From NCBI GenBank assembly GCA_001949185.1, contig BDGG01000004.1, forward strand, positions 862,278-926,277: DNA of 64,000 bases, in the 5' to 3' direction. The notes under the pieces are model-generated. The model ran no database searches. It was not told the origin of the DNA and saw only the letters and a list, made by a program, of their open reading frames with translations. Below, piece after piece: positions 11,879 to 24,114 of this stretch; position 1 is the first letter of the stretch, and each line of letters opens with the position of its first letter. The position numbers were made by a program, and so were the translations under genes. The DNA comes from Ramazzottius varieornatus. Its lineage: Eukaryota; Tardigrada; Eutardigrada; Parachela; Ramazzottiidae.

Positions 11879-12284
11879 CTATGCATCGTCTGTCATCATT
11901 GCTACCATAGCTTCAAAAACCACCGTTCGAGAGTTCAGGCATAACATGGCTTGAAGGGCCACAGGTTCTAGGCGGTTACGAAGGACTGTAACGTATCGAC
12001 GACAACCAGAGAATGCACTCTTAGGAGGCACAGAAGAAGCCTGTGCAGCAAGAACATCCTTCGCAATGCGGTATAATGTCGGATAGCGGCTTTCCGACAT
12101 GCTCCAAAATTCCAGGACATCTCTTTTGACTGATTCCTTTGGATCCAGGAAGAATTGGTCATCTTCGTTAAGCTGGGAGTCTGCTACCGAAGTGACTTGC
12201 GCCATCATCCGTTCGCGGATAGACAGCTGCGTATTCGGAGGTGGAGCAGTAGACCTCTCCGCAATGTCGGAACTTCCTCTTTGG
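11879..12284 (-). pseudogene. hAT transposase C-terminal dimerisation domain exon
   Basis: Reading starts after an acceptor (TTTTATTACAG at 12285 onward) and ends at a stop at 11879. The segment DVLEFWSMSESRYPTLYRIA followed by a VPPKSAFSGCRRYV stretch and an RNRLEP-to-LCLNS end follows the hAT C-terminal dimerisation domain: W..YP..A...L..SS.P..FS......R..L.P..L..L..N. Upstream transposase exons are absent between here and the element end at 12579. The exon ends 36 bases from the Tc1/mariner insertion point. Confidence 0.75.
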
Positions 12285-12490
12285 CTGTAATAAAAGCAAC
12301 TTACAAACAACACGAGCTATAGTTCGTAAGAACGGAAGAGTGTAACGAGGAACAATGTTCAAAAATCCGACTTCCGGTAGGCTTGTAACAGTAGAGAGAT
12401 TACGCATCGGTACGATTCTTTCAGACTGCTACGTCACGTTAGCAAGACGAGTTGGGCTGTTCTGCTTTGATTGTCTGTTTTATTGATTAG

Positions 12491-12569
12491 GAGCTGGATG
12501 GATAAAATTCTTATCCAATCTATGTTTTATCCGGATATATCAGGATAAATCCGTTTTGGATGGATAATT
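12491..12569. repeat. Right subterminal GGATGGATAA/TTATCC repeat block of the hAT element
   Basis: Same motif set as 9128-9272, here closely packed in both orientations before the right terminus at 12579. Confidence 0.65.
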
Positions 12570-12587
12570 AACATCCCTACTCACAGT

Positions 12588-13311
12588 ACGGTTCCCCAGT
12601 AGAATTTTTAATCGCCCCGATCAAGTGGCGTGTCTTTTTTCAGTACTGTGTTTGCGATATCTGAAAGCTCGAAGAATCTGATCGTCATTGAAATCCCGAC
12701 AGATTTAAAAGGATAATTTTGCATAAACTGATAATTTTGCAGGAAAGCTAGGTTGTGGAGATGGTGGCCTACGTCTCACGGACAGCTCAGACACAGAGGT
12801 GGAAGAAGCGCGTCGTCAAGAACAACTTGGAAAAGAGCGGAAGAAGCGTGACAGAGAAGAGATAAAGACTGCACGACAACGCCAAGAACGGACGAGCTGT
12901 TGCTTAAACAATGCCATTCATTCACTAGTACGTGTACGAATTTGTACCGTGGGCCACACACAAAATATTGCCTATGCCCCACGGTACAAATTCGGACACG
13001 TACTAGCGAAATGATCGGCACTCTAAGGCAGGTCAAATTCGACGTGATGCTGAACACTGAAGTAAATATGGTATTGTATGATATACTGTATGATATTATC
13101 TTGCATAAAACACACTGTTCAAAGTATGTCTATTCCGAGATGTGCGCCGCCGTTCTTCATATTTGCTTGGTTAGCCCATTGGTCGAAAGGCGTGGAAGTC
13201 GATCATTTTAGATATCAAGTTTTGTTTCTGTGGTAGTAACTATGGTTTGGTTTCGCCCAATATCAATTTTAGCTGACAAAAAATATATTTCTTCACACCG
13301 GGATTGTGAAG
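12588..13311. other. Intergenic stretch between transposon nest and dopamine receptor 3' end
   Basis: It holds a fragment of the palindromic repeat (TCAAGTGGCG near 12621), a Lys/Arg/Glu-rich open stretch on the plus strand at about 12743-12910 that follows a plausible acceptor (TTTTGCAG), and a hairpin at 12925-13006. The charged stretch could be a stranded coiled-coil exon; I cannot assign it. The receptor's 3' UTR should fall at the right end. Confidence 0.4.
12925..13006. repeat. 29-bp inverted repeat hairpin (one mismatch, 24-base loop)
   Basis: CTAGTACGTGT..CCGTGGG at 12925-12953 pairs with 12978-13006 with a single mismatch. The loop contains CACACACAAAATATTG. It could be a tiny foldback element or a structured RNA. 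Confidence 0.7.
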
Positions 13312-16300
13312 TTATTTCACAGAGTTTCCACAGCGCAGAATATTCAGAAAAGCTTTCCGGAATTCTTCGTTGAAAACTGTATAAATGACCGGGTTCATAA
13401 AACTGTTTGCGTAGCCTAACCAAGTGGTTAGCATAAAAACGGTCGCTCCTGGCGGATCCCAGTCCAGTTTGTCGCAGATGGCGTTGGTCATGTTGGCGGT
13501 GAAGAAAGGCACCCAGCAGACAAGAAACACACCTGCAAGAATAAACCATATTATTATTATCGTACTTTGTAGTTCGCAAATTAAGACTAATCTTACCTAA
13601 TACGATGGCCAAAGTTTTGGTGGCTTTGCGCTCTCGTTTGACCAGCAGCTTTTCTCGGGACTTTATGGATCGGCGCATGGTCTTGGATTTGTGGCCTTTG
13701 CCATGACCAGCAGCCAGAAGGTTCACACCGCCGTTCTGATTCACCATTACTGGCTCCGCTTTCCTCCGAGCAGGCGAGAGAACCCGAATGAGTCGTTTCC
13801 GGTACGATCCACGCTCCTGAGGAGCCTCCTCGTTCTTGGGCTGACCGGTGTACTCGGCGTCCATTTCGGTCGCGAGTCCTTCTTCAGCATCAGGGCTCAG
13901 AAGGTTGTCATCGTTGTTACAACTCGAATCTTCCGATTGCATACGCTTTGCTAACTTTGGTCCATTGTGTGACATTGACAGTCTTTTCAGGAAACTATTG
14001 ACAGCTGGAGCAGCTAACTTTTGATCCGGAGATATGGGAGCTGATGGTTCGGGAGGTAGCGGTTTCACGACGGTACTTTGGTCCACCTGTAGATTGACAA
14101 CGCCCGAATCAGCGTCGATATCCTCGATTTCATTCTCGTCAACCAGGAAGCTCGAGCTGGCATTCGTGACGGCTTCAGTGGCTGTGGACGGACGGCTTTT
14201 GTTGGTTGTGAGAGATTGCCGGTGGGTGTCACCGACAACTTTCATATTGCCACTATTGCTGCGGTTCAAGGGATGCCACCGTACTTCGGCCAAGGGTATG
14301 TTGGGACCTTTACTGAAATGCGGGTTATGGTTGGAGTTAGAAGGGAGGATCGTCGCAGAGGGCGGCTTGTGCAATACTGGTTGATGATGTCCATGACGCT
14401 TACTGGCGGCTTTTTGAGCTCGTGTTCGAATGGCTTGAAAGATTTGGTAGTACAGGACGATCATCAGAACACTGCGAATCAACAGTTTAAAACTTTGTAT
14501 GAGGAATGCGAGGTTGGGTCGAGGATATGGTTGGAGAATCCTGGTGAACTTACCAGGGTATAAAGAAGGAGCTGAGCGAGGAATAAATGATAAAGTCCGA
14601 ATTGTAAAACTGGCAGGAGTGCGCCACCCGTTTGCCGTTTCCGGGGACGTTTAATCCCAGGATAATTGGCATGCCAATGCCGCAGCTGACAAGCCAGACA
14701 ATGCAAATGGTGTAAACCACTCGTCTGTGGTTCTTGTGGCGTGCATACTTGATGGGCATCGTCACTGCAATAAATCTGCAACCACAAAAACATGTAGGCC
14801 ATTAATTGAACACTGATATAAATTACGGCCGCTCAATCATGTTACTTCAAATCTACTCATGAAAAATTTCGATCAGGTTGGATGCTATTCGGCACACGAC
14901 TGACACTGGTTGGCATCAAAATCTAAGGGACTGCAAAGTTTTGGCGGGCACTTGATACTGCGTAGTGTCAAGTTGAAAGATAATCGAACTAGTTGACTGG
15001 GTAATGGATCACGCGATCAGTCGTCGGCTGAAAGAACTCAAGGGACTCGTTGATCCTGTATCGGTTCAGCAAGATCGCGACAGCCAAAAATCATGTTGGG
15101 ATGTGAGCGAGGGACTTGTGTGGCGACCCGTTTGTCTACAGAAACCCTTTTCCCATAGCGCATACAACTTTGCAGGGTTTCGAAAGGCATACCCACTTGT
15201 TTGATAGAGCAAAAACATTCCATGTTAAACCACGTGATGTTTTTCCATGGAACTTATATATGGATCTTTTGTCAGCTTTTAGAATTACCAGGTTTTCGAG
15301 TGGACTTGGACTATCGGGCGAAAAGAGAGATTTTATGCGCGAGTCCAGATGGAAGGTTGCTTGCTTTACTTCTATTGCGACTATTGTAGCTGGAGGTCGC
15401 AGTAGCCGGCTTCCCGGTCGCCAGCCATGTTAAGATTTAACGTTGATCCTAAACATGTCGGTGATGGAGAGGCCAGAAAAGTTTTATCCATCGTCGCGTT
15501 ACGCTTTGAAGTTGTCATGATGGCGAACTAAGATTCAGGGCCAGGGAGCTGACAAGGGAAGCGTGGATGACAAACGATATGATAAACTAGTAGTGACACA
15601 AGACTCTATCAAGACTTTTCAAATGTCTGTCGATACTTAAAAGCTTTTAAGTGTCATATCAACAGTCGTATTCTCGTATATGCGTTCGCCACTGCCGAAG
15701 CTATCTTCAGCTTCCAGACAGCCATCGTGCTGGATGTGGAGACGAGCCTCATTTCTTTCCTGACTTCCTACTTTTTGAAGGACCGTGTGTTTGCACTGTG
15801 GTCCTTACGTAACTTCTCTCCAATTCCCTAGGGACTCAGATTGCGGTCTCCGTTCGACCCACAACTCTGTTGACTGATGCTGCGCTAGCCTGTAGCGTAA
15901 CAGAAACTAGCGGATCCTTTTGTTCTTACCTGTCTATACTGATGGCGGTCAGGTTGAAGATGGAGCAGGTGCTCGCTATGACATCTGAAGCAATCCATGT
16001 ATCACAGATTCGATCTCCCAAGCCCCAGTAATTACTGTTTACCTGAAAACAACATGAAAAGCAAGCTCGTTATCACAAGTGGCGCACGATCCCATTTTGA
16101 TTAGCCGAATGCGTGCGCTGCTCACGAAAACAATCATGTTCAAGTCATTTGACGACGTGCCAACCATCACTGTGAACCCCGACCGCAAAAGATTCTCGTT
16201 ACAATCTGGATACTGGTTTTGCTGTAAAATAATTAGATCTGAACCGGTTAGCAGCTGCGAGAAGCGACTGCGCAGCGCTTCATGATGAAACTGGACAATT

Positions 16301-18217
16301 ATGAGGAGGAAGCTGGGATCATCCGGAAATGAGAAGCGACAAGCGCGGATTAACTTATGACAGATCCCGACTGCATAGGTCTTCATGGATACGCAGTTCG
16401 TGCTGCAACAATAATCTGGTGCTCATGTCATGTAGCATATCCACTTACACCTATTAAAAACTTTGTATATCATCTGCTGTTTACAGTTTACTGAACTGAC
16501 GCAAGGAAGATGATTGATCTGCTTTTGGCATATTTCTTGCATTATGACTAGCACAGCCATGTGCTGGTTTTTGTCATGTTAGGATCATGTTAGACGGCTT
16601 CCTCAGCTACGAATTTCAAGTTGAGCATTAACTTTTGTCAAAACTGCCGTTGCCCTGAACAGAAAAATCCAGGCAAAAGCCATCAATGACAAGAAGTACG
16701 AAATAACTGCAAACCGCAGTTGGGAGGTACGCGGGCAAATGAGCGGAAACAGGTCATTAATTCAAGTGGCGGAAATGCTCTTTTTCAATGGCTGGAAGAG
16801 TGCGCCACGGGGGAAAACGACCCGATTCAGATCATCTACCCCCGTCCCGATTTAGGACGAAGGGTTCTGATAATGCGAACCTTTTGTTTGCCATCTGCGG
16901 TATTATACCCGGTCCCTGGAGTTTCAAGCGAATTGGCTTAGTGGGCAGCCAAGTGGTTTAGACTAAACTTACCTCGATGTAAACGGCAAATGGCATAACG
17001 CCGGCAGCCACGAATAAATCCGCCGATGCCAAACTGACGATGAAATAGTTGGTGGCGGTCTGAAGAGACTTCTCCCGGGACACACTAAGAATAACCAGGG
17101 CATTGCCGAAAATAGTCAGGATGGGGAAGATCAGCAGAAACAAAGCCCAATAGTTCTCGGGGTGATCCGTTACGTCACCGCTACCGGTCAAGTTCGTGCC
17201 ATTCTGTAGTGATTCCAGCGGGAAAGTACTCCGATATGGAACGAGGAGCTGTCCCGGCAAGAAGGTGATGTTTTCCAGCAGGGAAGCCACGGTCTGCGTT
17301 GTCGACATGAATAAGTCCTCGGCAGCGTCGACCGAGGAATTAATTCCAGTGCTCTTGGGATGGGTATATCCCGAGGATGAAACGTTGCTAAATAGATCAG
17401 CGGGCAGCCGGGACAAAAAGCTGTGATTCGAAGCAGCAGGCGTATCGAATGGTGCACTTGTGAAGATGCTGGATAATGTTGTTGTTGACTTGAGGGAGAA
17501 GAAAGGAGGCAAGGTGAAGGCGTGGAGGGTACCATTGGCTGAGCTGTTAAACGATAGGGCGGGAAGTATAATGTCAGAGGTCGCCGCGACAGCATAAGAA
17601 TGTAGCGTCTCGCTGACATTGTGGTACAGCAACTCCTCCGTGCTGGCATGTTCTTCTTCCGATCCGATGGAATGTGACAGCGTGGAGGCTGTGCTGAACG
17701 CCGACGCGGTCGAGTTGTGGCCATCTTCCTCTTCGATGATGTTTTCTTCACGGAGGGCGTGTAACCATTGCGGAAAGAAGAGCTCGCGCAGACTGACCAA
17801 GGCCTTGAACATGGCGGCATATGGACTGCTTGAATCGGCTGAGTGTTCCTGTTCGAAGGACCAGTTCCCTACCGTGAGGTTTTCATTAGGAGCCACCGGA
17901 TTACCCCAGAGCGAAATTGACGACTGATAACTTTCATTATACTGACGCGGAGGAAGAGCTAAAGTGGAGGTGGAGGCAACGGGCAGACCACCAGCTAGAC
18001 GTAATAATGGAAGTAATGTCAGGATAATTACAGGCCACTTCCTGCAAAGATTGGGGATGTCGATCGCCTCGTGGTTAGCGCGGCGTGCTGGTAGTACGCG
18101 CACTGATGACACAGAACAAGGCTTCCAGCTAGCGGCGAACCATGATCTTCCTGCCGAGCTTCCTTGTTCATATTGCTTCCCTCCGGTTCCAATTAGAAGT
18201 CGCGCAACCTCGAGCAC
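13312..18217 (-). CDS. Dop2R: D2-like dopamine receptor (class A GPCR)
   Basis: Inhibitory-type dopamine receptor. Exons 16973-18217 (5' limit uncertain), 15930-16042, 14554-14775, 13597-14471 and 13312-13532 join in phase to about 891 residues. TM1-2 reads [20 protein letters not shown] then [14 protein letters not shown]3 has Asp in [17 protein letters not shown]5 has [16 protein letters not shown]6 has VCWVPFF; TM7 has FMNPVIY. The order and loops match arthropod Dop2R best. The segment after TM3 is DRF rather than DRY. The extracellular N-terminus is very long (about 350 residues), Ser/Thr-rich with many N-x-S/T sites. The third cytoplasmic loop (about 270 residues) is also long. The start is uncertain: an acceptor (CTTTGCAG before GAAGTGGCC near 18040) could mean the true 5' exon lies elsewhere. 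An octopamine or tyramine receptor is less likely given the TM5-TM6 match. Confidence 0.9.
16064..16137. repeat. MITE-like palindromic element in dopamine receptor intron, copy 1
   Basis: CACAAGTGGCGCACGAT arm and a diverged GCGTGCGCTGCTCACGAAAAC arm around CCCATTTTGATTAGCC. It lies in the intron 16043-16972, starting 21 bases beyond the TM3 exon. Confidence 0.6.
16757..16830. repeat. MITE-like palindromic element in dopamine receptor intron, copy 2
   Basis: TTCAAGTGGCGGAAATG arm and AGTGCGCCACGGGGGAAAAC arm around a TTCAATGGCTGGA loop. Same intron as the previous copy. Confidence 0.6.
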
Positions 18218-20815
18218 GAGTACCCGATATGCCTGCGAGATAAAAAAGGTATATTACACATCCTCGAATTCTAATTCAAAATTGGAATTTGTGCGTTTGT
18301 ACATGCGACTTGACAAAGAAATTGATGTAACTCTACCCCACAATTCTACGGAATAAACGCGATGACGCATGTTCGTATGAGCATTACAATTAATTACCAT
18401 ATATATACTATGGACACCAGGGACAGTTTTCACCTGTCGAATTTTACTTATTATACAACATTGTGGCAGGTGCTCTGTATCCTCTAACAGAACAGCGTAA
18501 GGAAACCAATGCCCGATGTATCGTAAAGGCTCACTCAACATTACACTGTGTTTTTCAGAAGCAAAAATACGGGTGTTCCTATCTGCGAAATTGATATCAT
18601 ATATACATGAAAGTCGGTCACACCTTGAAATTACAGGGCTGCAGCATAGGTGCGGCTCACTAATGGGGACCTAATTTAATGAGTGCGCGAACCATCGCAA
18701 AGCTTTGAGGGTGAAGCACGCATCAGATTCGTTATGGCGATCTGCTGGTCTCTGAGACTCGTTACAGGTAAACGACACACTCCACACCTCGAGTCAATCA
18801 CAAAGAACGTTCTGCGCCGTAGGACCGTGTACCAGGCCTAATTTCCGCTTCGAGCGAACCCCATCTTGATTGGAAATCAGATTAGGAAGACCTCCGAAAG
18901 GCTCACCTAAATTTACTAAACTTCTTTGGGTTACTACATGTGTCACGGTGCAGCACCTGGAACGTTCAAAAGCAGCACAATCTGACGGTGGGTCGCCGAT
19001 TTCGACGATAACGCCGTTGCCTTCTTGTCGAATGGTGAGCGCTATGCTCTGAGACGCTGCTTTAACGTCCGTCAAACATTGAGCGTTAAGATGTACTGCT
19101 ATTTTGCAATAGAAAGTCAAAATAATGGAGTGGTGCCTGACTTCGAGTGCTAGGCGCTATTAGCAACTGACCTTTGAGCTGATTGCCAGTTACAGTTTAT
19201 TTGGCTCTAGACGAAGACAGCCGCTCGATCCTTCTAGCCGGCAAACTGGCTGTTCCACCGATTGCGACTAGCTCGTGTGGGGAGTGCGGGAAGTTCTCTG
19301 CGTATGTCGCAGCGGAACACAAAGCGCCCTGTACCAAGTCACTGCACCTGTGTTTCAGAACTCCGTGTTTTCTCACAGCATGCAGCAAGGATGAACTGTC
19401 ACTTTTATGGTGGCATAACTAAGTCGGACTCCAAAATAGCCACGGAACATCTGCCATAATGGTTAGTCGAGCTCTGGATGGAAGCGGGTCATAAATTACG
19501 ACGCGTCGCGCAAAGATCTGGTCGCTCGCCAAATGCTGCCTCTGGACCGATTATGAAATTAAAATTCTATCAAGAGTTGGAAAGCTGCAGGAACGCGCTA
19601 GAAACCAACGTTAACGACCTGGTTCAACGTTTTCAGTTAGCACCCACGCGCCTCTGCTTAATATTTAATCACGACAAGCCGGAGGAAATACCAGCTTCTG
19701 TAATGGCGATTACTTTTTGATCACGCCGAAAATTGGTAGGCCGTTCGACTAATCAGCTTTTTGGTGGATTATGTGCCTATTTTCAAGGGTAACGGATTCG
19801 AACAGACAATGTAGATTTTTTGACTGGCTCATTCTGGCTGCAAGGCTCCGCGGCAGCGCTAAGTTCTGGAATCCTGCACTATGCACAACGGGTTCGTAGG
19901 TGATTGCTTGAGGCAGGCACAAGCATCAGATGGCGTTAAGTCGATTAAGGTAATGAATGGCTGACTGTCAAAGCATGGTTGCATGCAAGGCATATATCGG
20001 CTGACATGAGGCGACAAGCTGCGTCAGGACCTCAAAGAGCCATTCAGCTGGGAAGCCAGCGATAAGAGCTTCCAGTGCAGCCGAGCTCTCCCTTCCCTCG
20101 ATGGCGACCGCGACGAAGGAAACCGAAGAAGGGAGGATGAACCAATGGTCTCGTAACGTGCTGGTAATGGCCAACAGAAGGACGAATTACAGAGTGCAGA
20201 AGCGATGATGGACTACGATTCTCGCAAAAACACTCTCGTTGCTGCGCATTCATGGACTTTCCTTCCATCCACGATTCTGCCCATTAGCTCTTTCAAGGTC
20301 TTTTGTTCTACAAAACTCATAAGCTTGCTTAACTGTTCCGCTTCTCATCGGCGCCCGGTAGCTCGTCCAGCTCGCTTTGGGGTTCAGAAAGCGCACGTCA
20401 ACAGCGGCTCGTTGTGACTGTGATGCTTTTTCCGTGCACGGCACCACCTCGGTATCAAGATCGTCAAAATCATCCTGGGCTCTTGTTGGGTCCTCTGAAT
20501 ACCTTTTCAAAACGACACTAGCTTTCAGTGTATTGCGCAGTAACACAGTACACTCACCAAAATCCATCGAACTTGTGATCATAAGTAAAGCACAGCGACG
20601 CATCGGCATTTTGCACCCAACGGCCCGGGATATACAGTAAGCCCTCGATATTTACACATGGCTATAGGTGATACGAAAGTGGTCAATATTTCGTCCAAAC
20701 GATGTTCATGGTCGGCACTGTGGTCACTTGATATCTCGTGTAGGTTCCACCGCGCGCAGTACTACAAAGGACAGTACTATGGCTTGCGACAGAATATCTA
20801 GAACATGCACCAGAG
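18218..20815. other. Upstream of dopamine receptor, no gene supported
   Basis: Open frames are under about 120 codons and resemble nothing I know. This stretch may hold 5' untranslated exons and enhancers of the receptor, whose first exon start is unclear. No TATA box or RNA gene stands out. Confidence 0.4.
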
Positions 20816-20975
20816 CTGCGGAGCTATTTAGCTCGTTTTAGCTCGCGAGCTAAATCTGCCTTTTTCTACGAAAACGCAAAACAGGGTTGTGCAGGGCACG
20901 AACCTGGATGAGCTTTTTGCAAAAACCTCGCAGAAGAAAGGCGAAATGAGCTAAACGAGCTAAATAGCTCCGCAG
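20816..20975. repeat. 160-bp inverted-repeat element (separate family)
   Basis: CTGCGGAGCTATTTAGCTCG at the left pairs with CGAGCTAAATAGCTCCGCAG at the right, about 28-30 bp in all. The arms are built from repeated AGCTCG/TAGCTC words. No clear target duplication is visible. The size and structure suggest a small non-autonomous element unrelated to the AAGTGGCGCAC family. Confidence 0.65.
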
Positions 20976-23101
20976 GACTGTCATGAACTCTAGTACTTAC
21001 GGGTGCATTTTCAAGATGAAGTATTCAAAATCTGGACGAACTAAGACAAGGATTACTCGTTGGGTTCTTAGGTTTCACACGCGTATATGTGGTGTGTGGA
21101 ACACAGGCACGATTGATAAAGGCAATAATTGCTTGTCCCCGAAGACCCTTCACATCCGCCGCGAGGTCAGACATAAAGTACCTTATCTCGGCACCTCAGT
21201 TGGCCATTTAGGAAATATCCGGCGCGCGCGTGTCTTTTTGTGTTCTGGGATAGCCATGTTTGACCAACTATCGTAGCATTATCCCTCCGCTTTACAGTCG
21301 TTTCCTTCCTCCCGCTTTGTTGATCCCTTCTCCCGCACTGTTGATATAAGGGTATTGTCGGAGTCAGAAGGAGCGCACCATAAAGGAAGACAGGGATCCA
21401 TCCTGCGGGAACATCCGCCTAGGCCGGGTTCTTGAGCAAAGGGAGGAAGTCTCCCGCAGCCCGATAATGACTTGGCTGCTGCCAGTGCTGTTGCTCCGGC
21501 TCCGTGTGATGCCACGGCATGGCCAGAGATTAATGATACAGAAGCAGTCACGTATGAAAAGTTTATGAGGCGACAGGCCACCCATCAACCATCGACCTAC
21601 AACCTCTAAACCATTTCCACCACTATCTCAAGGCATCCGTACCCACACACTGCGAAAACCAAGCCACAACTGCCGATTATATAATCATCGAACATTCGCC
21701 CACACACCCTAGCGAATTGCAGATCATTAATATTTTGACCAACGTCACACCACGCTGAGTCTCAAAGTGATTAAAATCGGCAATGGTAACGAGCAAATTC
21801 AAAAATATATTATAGTGAAATAAAAACCCTTATATTTAGATATTTGGGTATGACTGTGATTATATTCTGATATTGGGATGCCGGTGTACGTTACATCGAC
21901 CTGTCAAACAACATGGACTTTCCGTGTTGAGCCTGTTTGCACTGGCTAAATAAAGCTATACAGCGGTTAGACAGATAGTCGCCTGACTTGGTATCGCATT
22001 TCCTGTAGCGGAAGCGCCAATGGAAAGTCTACAAAACAATTTCCTGGCTATATAAACCTGTATTCCGGCTCCTATTTCCCTTTTATCTCGCCTTCAGTTT
22101 TTTCAGTGATATCTAATCTCAACAAAATATTTTCTGAAACCACTGAAAAGACCACAGAAGAAAAAATACCATCACCACTTCCGGGTTTGACTCTGACTTG
22201 TGCAGATGTTCGTTTTGATGTTGGTACTTGTCGTGGAAGTACCAAGAGATATCTACGAAATGCTTGATCGATTCAGCTTAACGGCCTCCTATTATGGGGT
22301 TTTATGCCCATTCGGGAATGAAAGAAAAAGAATGTCAGACGCTGGGATCAGCTGTGATGAAGAGGCGCAAAGTGATAATGATAGATTGAGGGATTTTGGG
22401 TTCATGGTTTGTGGCTGTACAGTGACAACTTTAGGAGATAATTGGCTGGTAGCTGCGGGCCTTGTGGTTCTTTGGGACCATCTACAACTTGAGTTCGTTC
22501 CCTCAGATTGCCCAACACATTCGGTGGGAATACGCTGGCGGGTAAGGCATTGATATGCAGCGAAGGGAAGATGCGCGTGCACGTCAATGAGGCATCTCTC
22601 ATCCCGTCAGAAACAGGCATGCACGTTACAATTGACCGGCTGGCGAACGAGGGCCTGCTGGCCGATGATGATTGCTGAATGAGATAACTGCCGGCAGATG
22701 ATCCCACTCTATCCTTCGATTCCCCTTTCTTTATCAATTTCACGAACCCTTCCGCCGCAAACGTCTTGGCTTCCTCATTGAGTACCACAAACTTCGCTCT
22801 CTTTTTTAGACTCGAACGCATCACAATGTGCCCAAGCTAATCAGGCAAAGCTGCAGTTCTTGACTGTCATCATCAACTGATCACTCTCCGCGAGTTCTCC
22901 GTAATCTCAGGTCCGGAACAGATTGCAAAGAACTCAACTCCACCGTAATGCGAAGTCACTTGAAAGGGGAAATATCCTTTATTTCTTAACGCTTCCGATT
23001 TTAGGCTTTGCGGACCAATTGGACCAAAACTAAAGGCCCACATTGTTTATTCGTCGTATTTTTGTCTCGCAACGTATCAGAATAGAAGATATGGGGTGTA
23101 A

Positions 23102-23200
23102 GCAAACGATCTAGACCAGATTGTCTTCCCAAGTGGCGCACACTTCCAGCTAGCAACAGCGAAAAGGTACGCCATCGGAGATAAGGATTTGGTTCAGTCC
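23102..23200. repeat. MITE-like palindromic element, diverged right arm
   Basis: The left part, AGACCAGATTGTCTTCCCAA then GTGGCGCACAC, matches the family closely. The right arm (GGTACGCCATCGGAGATAAGG) is eroded. Confidence 0.55.
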
Positions 23201-24044
23201 ATTGCACACGTCCTATACGGCGAGAAATATGATACCGTGGAAAGGTTATGTGCCTGTGCATACCGAGGTACCTGCAGTGTCGAAGCATAAGTCTTGTACC
23301 GGCGTCAGTCCTTTCGAGTGGAAACATATTGGGCTGAAGGACTTCAGCTTAATCGGAGATTGGTAGGTTGACGTTGACGGATCAGGAGCAGTGCTATTTT
23401 TATAGTTGAAATGTAGGAGAAATCTTCAGAGGAATAGACCATGGGCTTGTATCAACACACTCGAGGACAATCTCGATGGATAGATGGATATTATGTGCGC
23501 CTTTTGACTCTCTCCATCAACATCAGCCACCAACTTTTTTGCCTGTGTATACACGCACGCCTGCCTCGTTACACACCACTCACGACCCCGCCGCGCACGT
23601 ATTCCAAAATTACATGCAGAAAAAAATGGTCTGAGGTGAATAATCGAATTCAAGATGATGGGGAACGTACGAGGAAGTTCTTGATGGGAATAATGCGCGC
23701 GCTCAACCACTTGAGAGCTGACGATCAACATAGTGGCATCTGTTTGTTCAAGCTATGGCCGGGAGCATTCACCAGAATATCGCGAGGGACTCTGCCGCCC
23801 AACGGCATCAAAATAATATCAAGGTTGCCACGTTAAATTTGACTTGCATGTGTCAATTCAATATCGATGTTACATCGATAATCGGTATTGAACCGAGCAC
23901 AACATCATCATCTTCAAACTCGATATCCGTGTTTCCCTTCAATGCTGTATCGACAAATTTGCCAATATCCATAACGAAGTTTACGACAAGAAATCGAAGG
24001 TACACTATCACAATCGGGGCATCGGCAAATGAACTGAACATCGT

Positions 24045-24114
24045 CGTTGTCTCAACTGGCGCACGATTATATTTTTTGTGGTTAGAAAGGTGCGCTACTT
24101 GGGAAAATGATCGT
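24045..24114. repeat. MITE-like palindromic element
   Basis: CTCAACTGGCGCACGAT and GGTGCGCTACTTGGGAAAAT arms around a TTTTTTGTGGTTAG loop. Confidence 0.6.

Larger units (their letters stand above)
9120..12579. mobile_element. hAT-superfamily DNA transposon, internally deleted and interrupted by a Tc1/mariner-type insertion
   Basis: The ends are short imperfect inverted repeats: TATGGTTGTTAAT at 9120 and, on the opposite strand, TAGGGATGTTAAT ending at 12579. They are flanked by an 8-bp target duplication, CTCGCAGT (9112-9119) and CTCACAGT (12580-12587), one mismatch in eight. hAT elements make 8-bp duplications. Subterminal GGATGGATAA/TTATCC motifs sit inside both ends, and a hAT dimerisation-domain exon lies on the minus strand at 11879-12284. 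Without the 2.5-kb insertion the element would be about 0.9 kb, so most of its transposase had been lost or never belonged to this copy. Confidence 0.8.

Noticed and set aside
22402-22824. Open frame of 140 codons on the minus strand, beginning with a Lys-rich segment
   Set aside because: Looks mildly protein-like but matches nothing I know; the overlapping plus-strand frame downstream of TATATAA at 22050 is equally unsupported.
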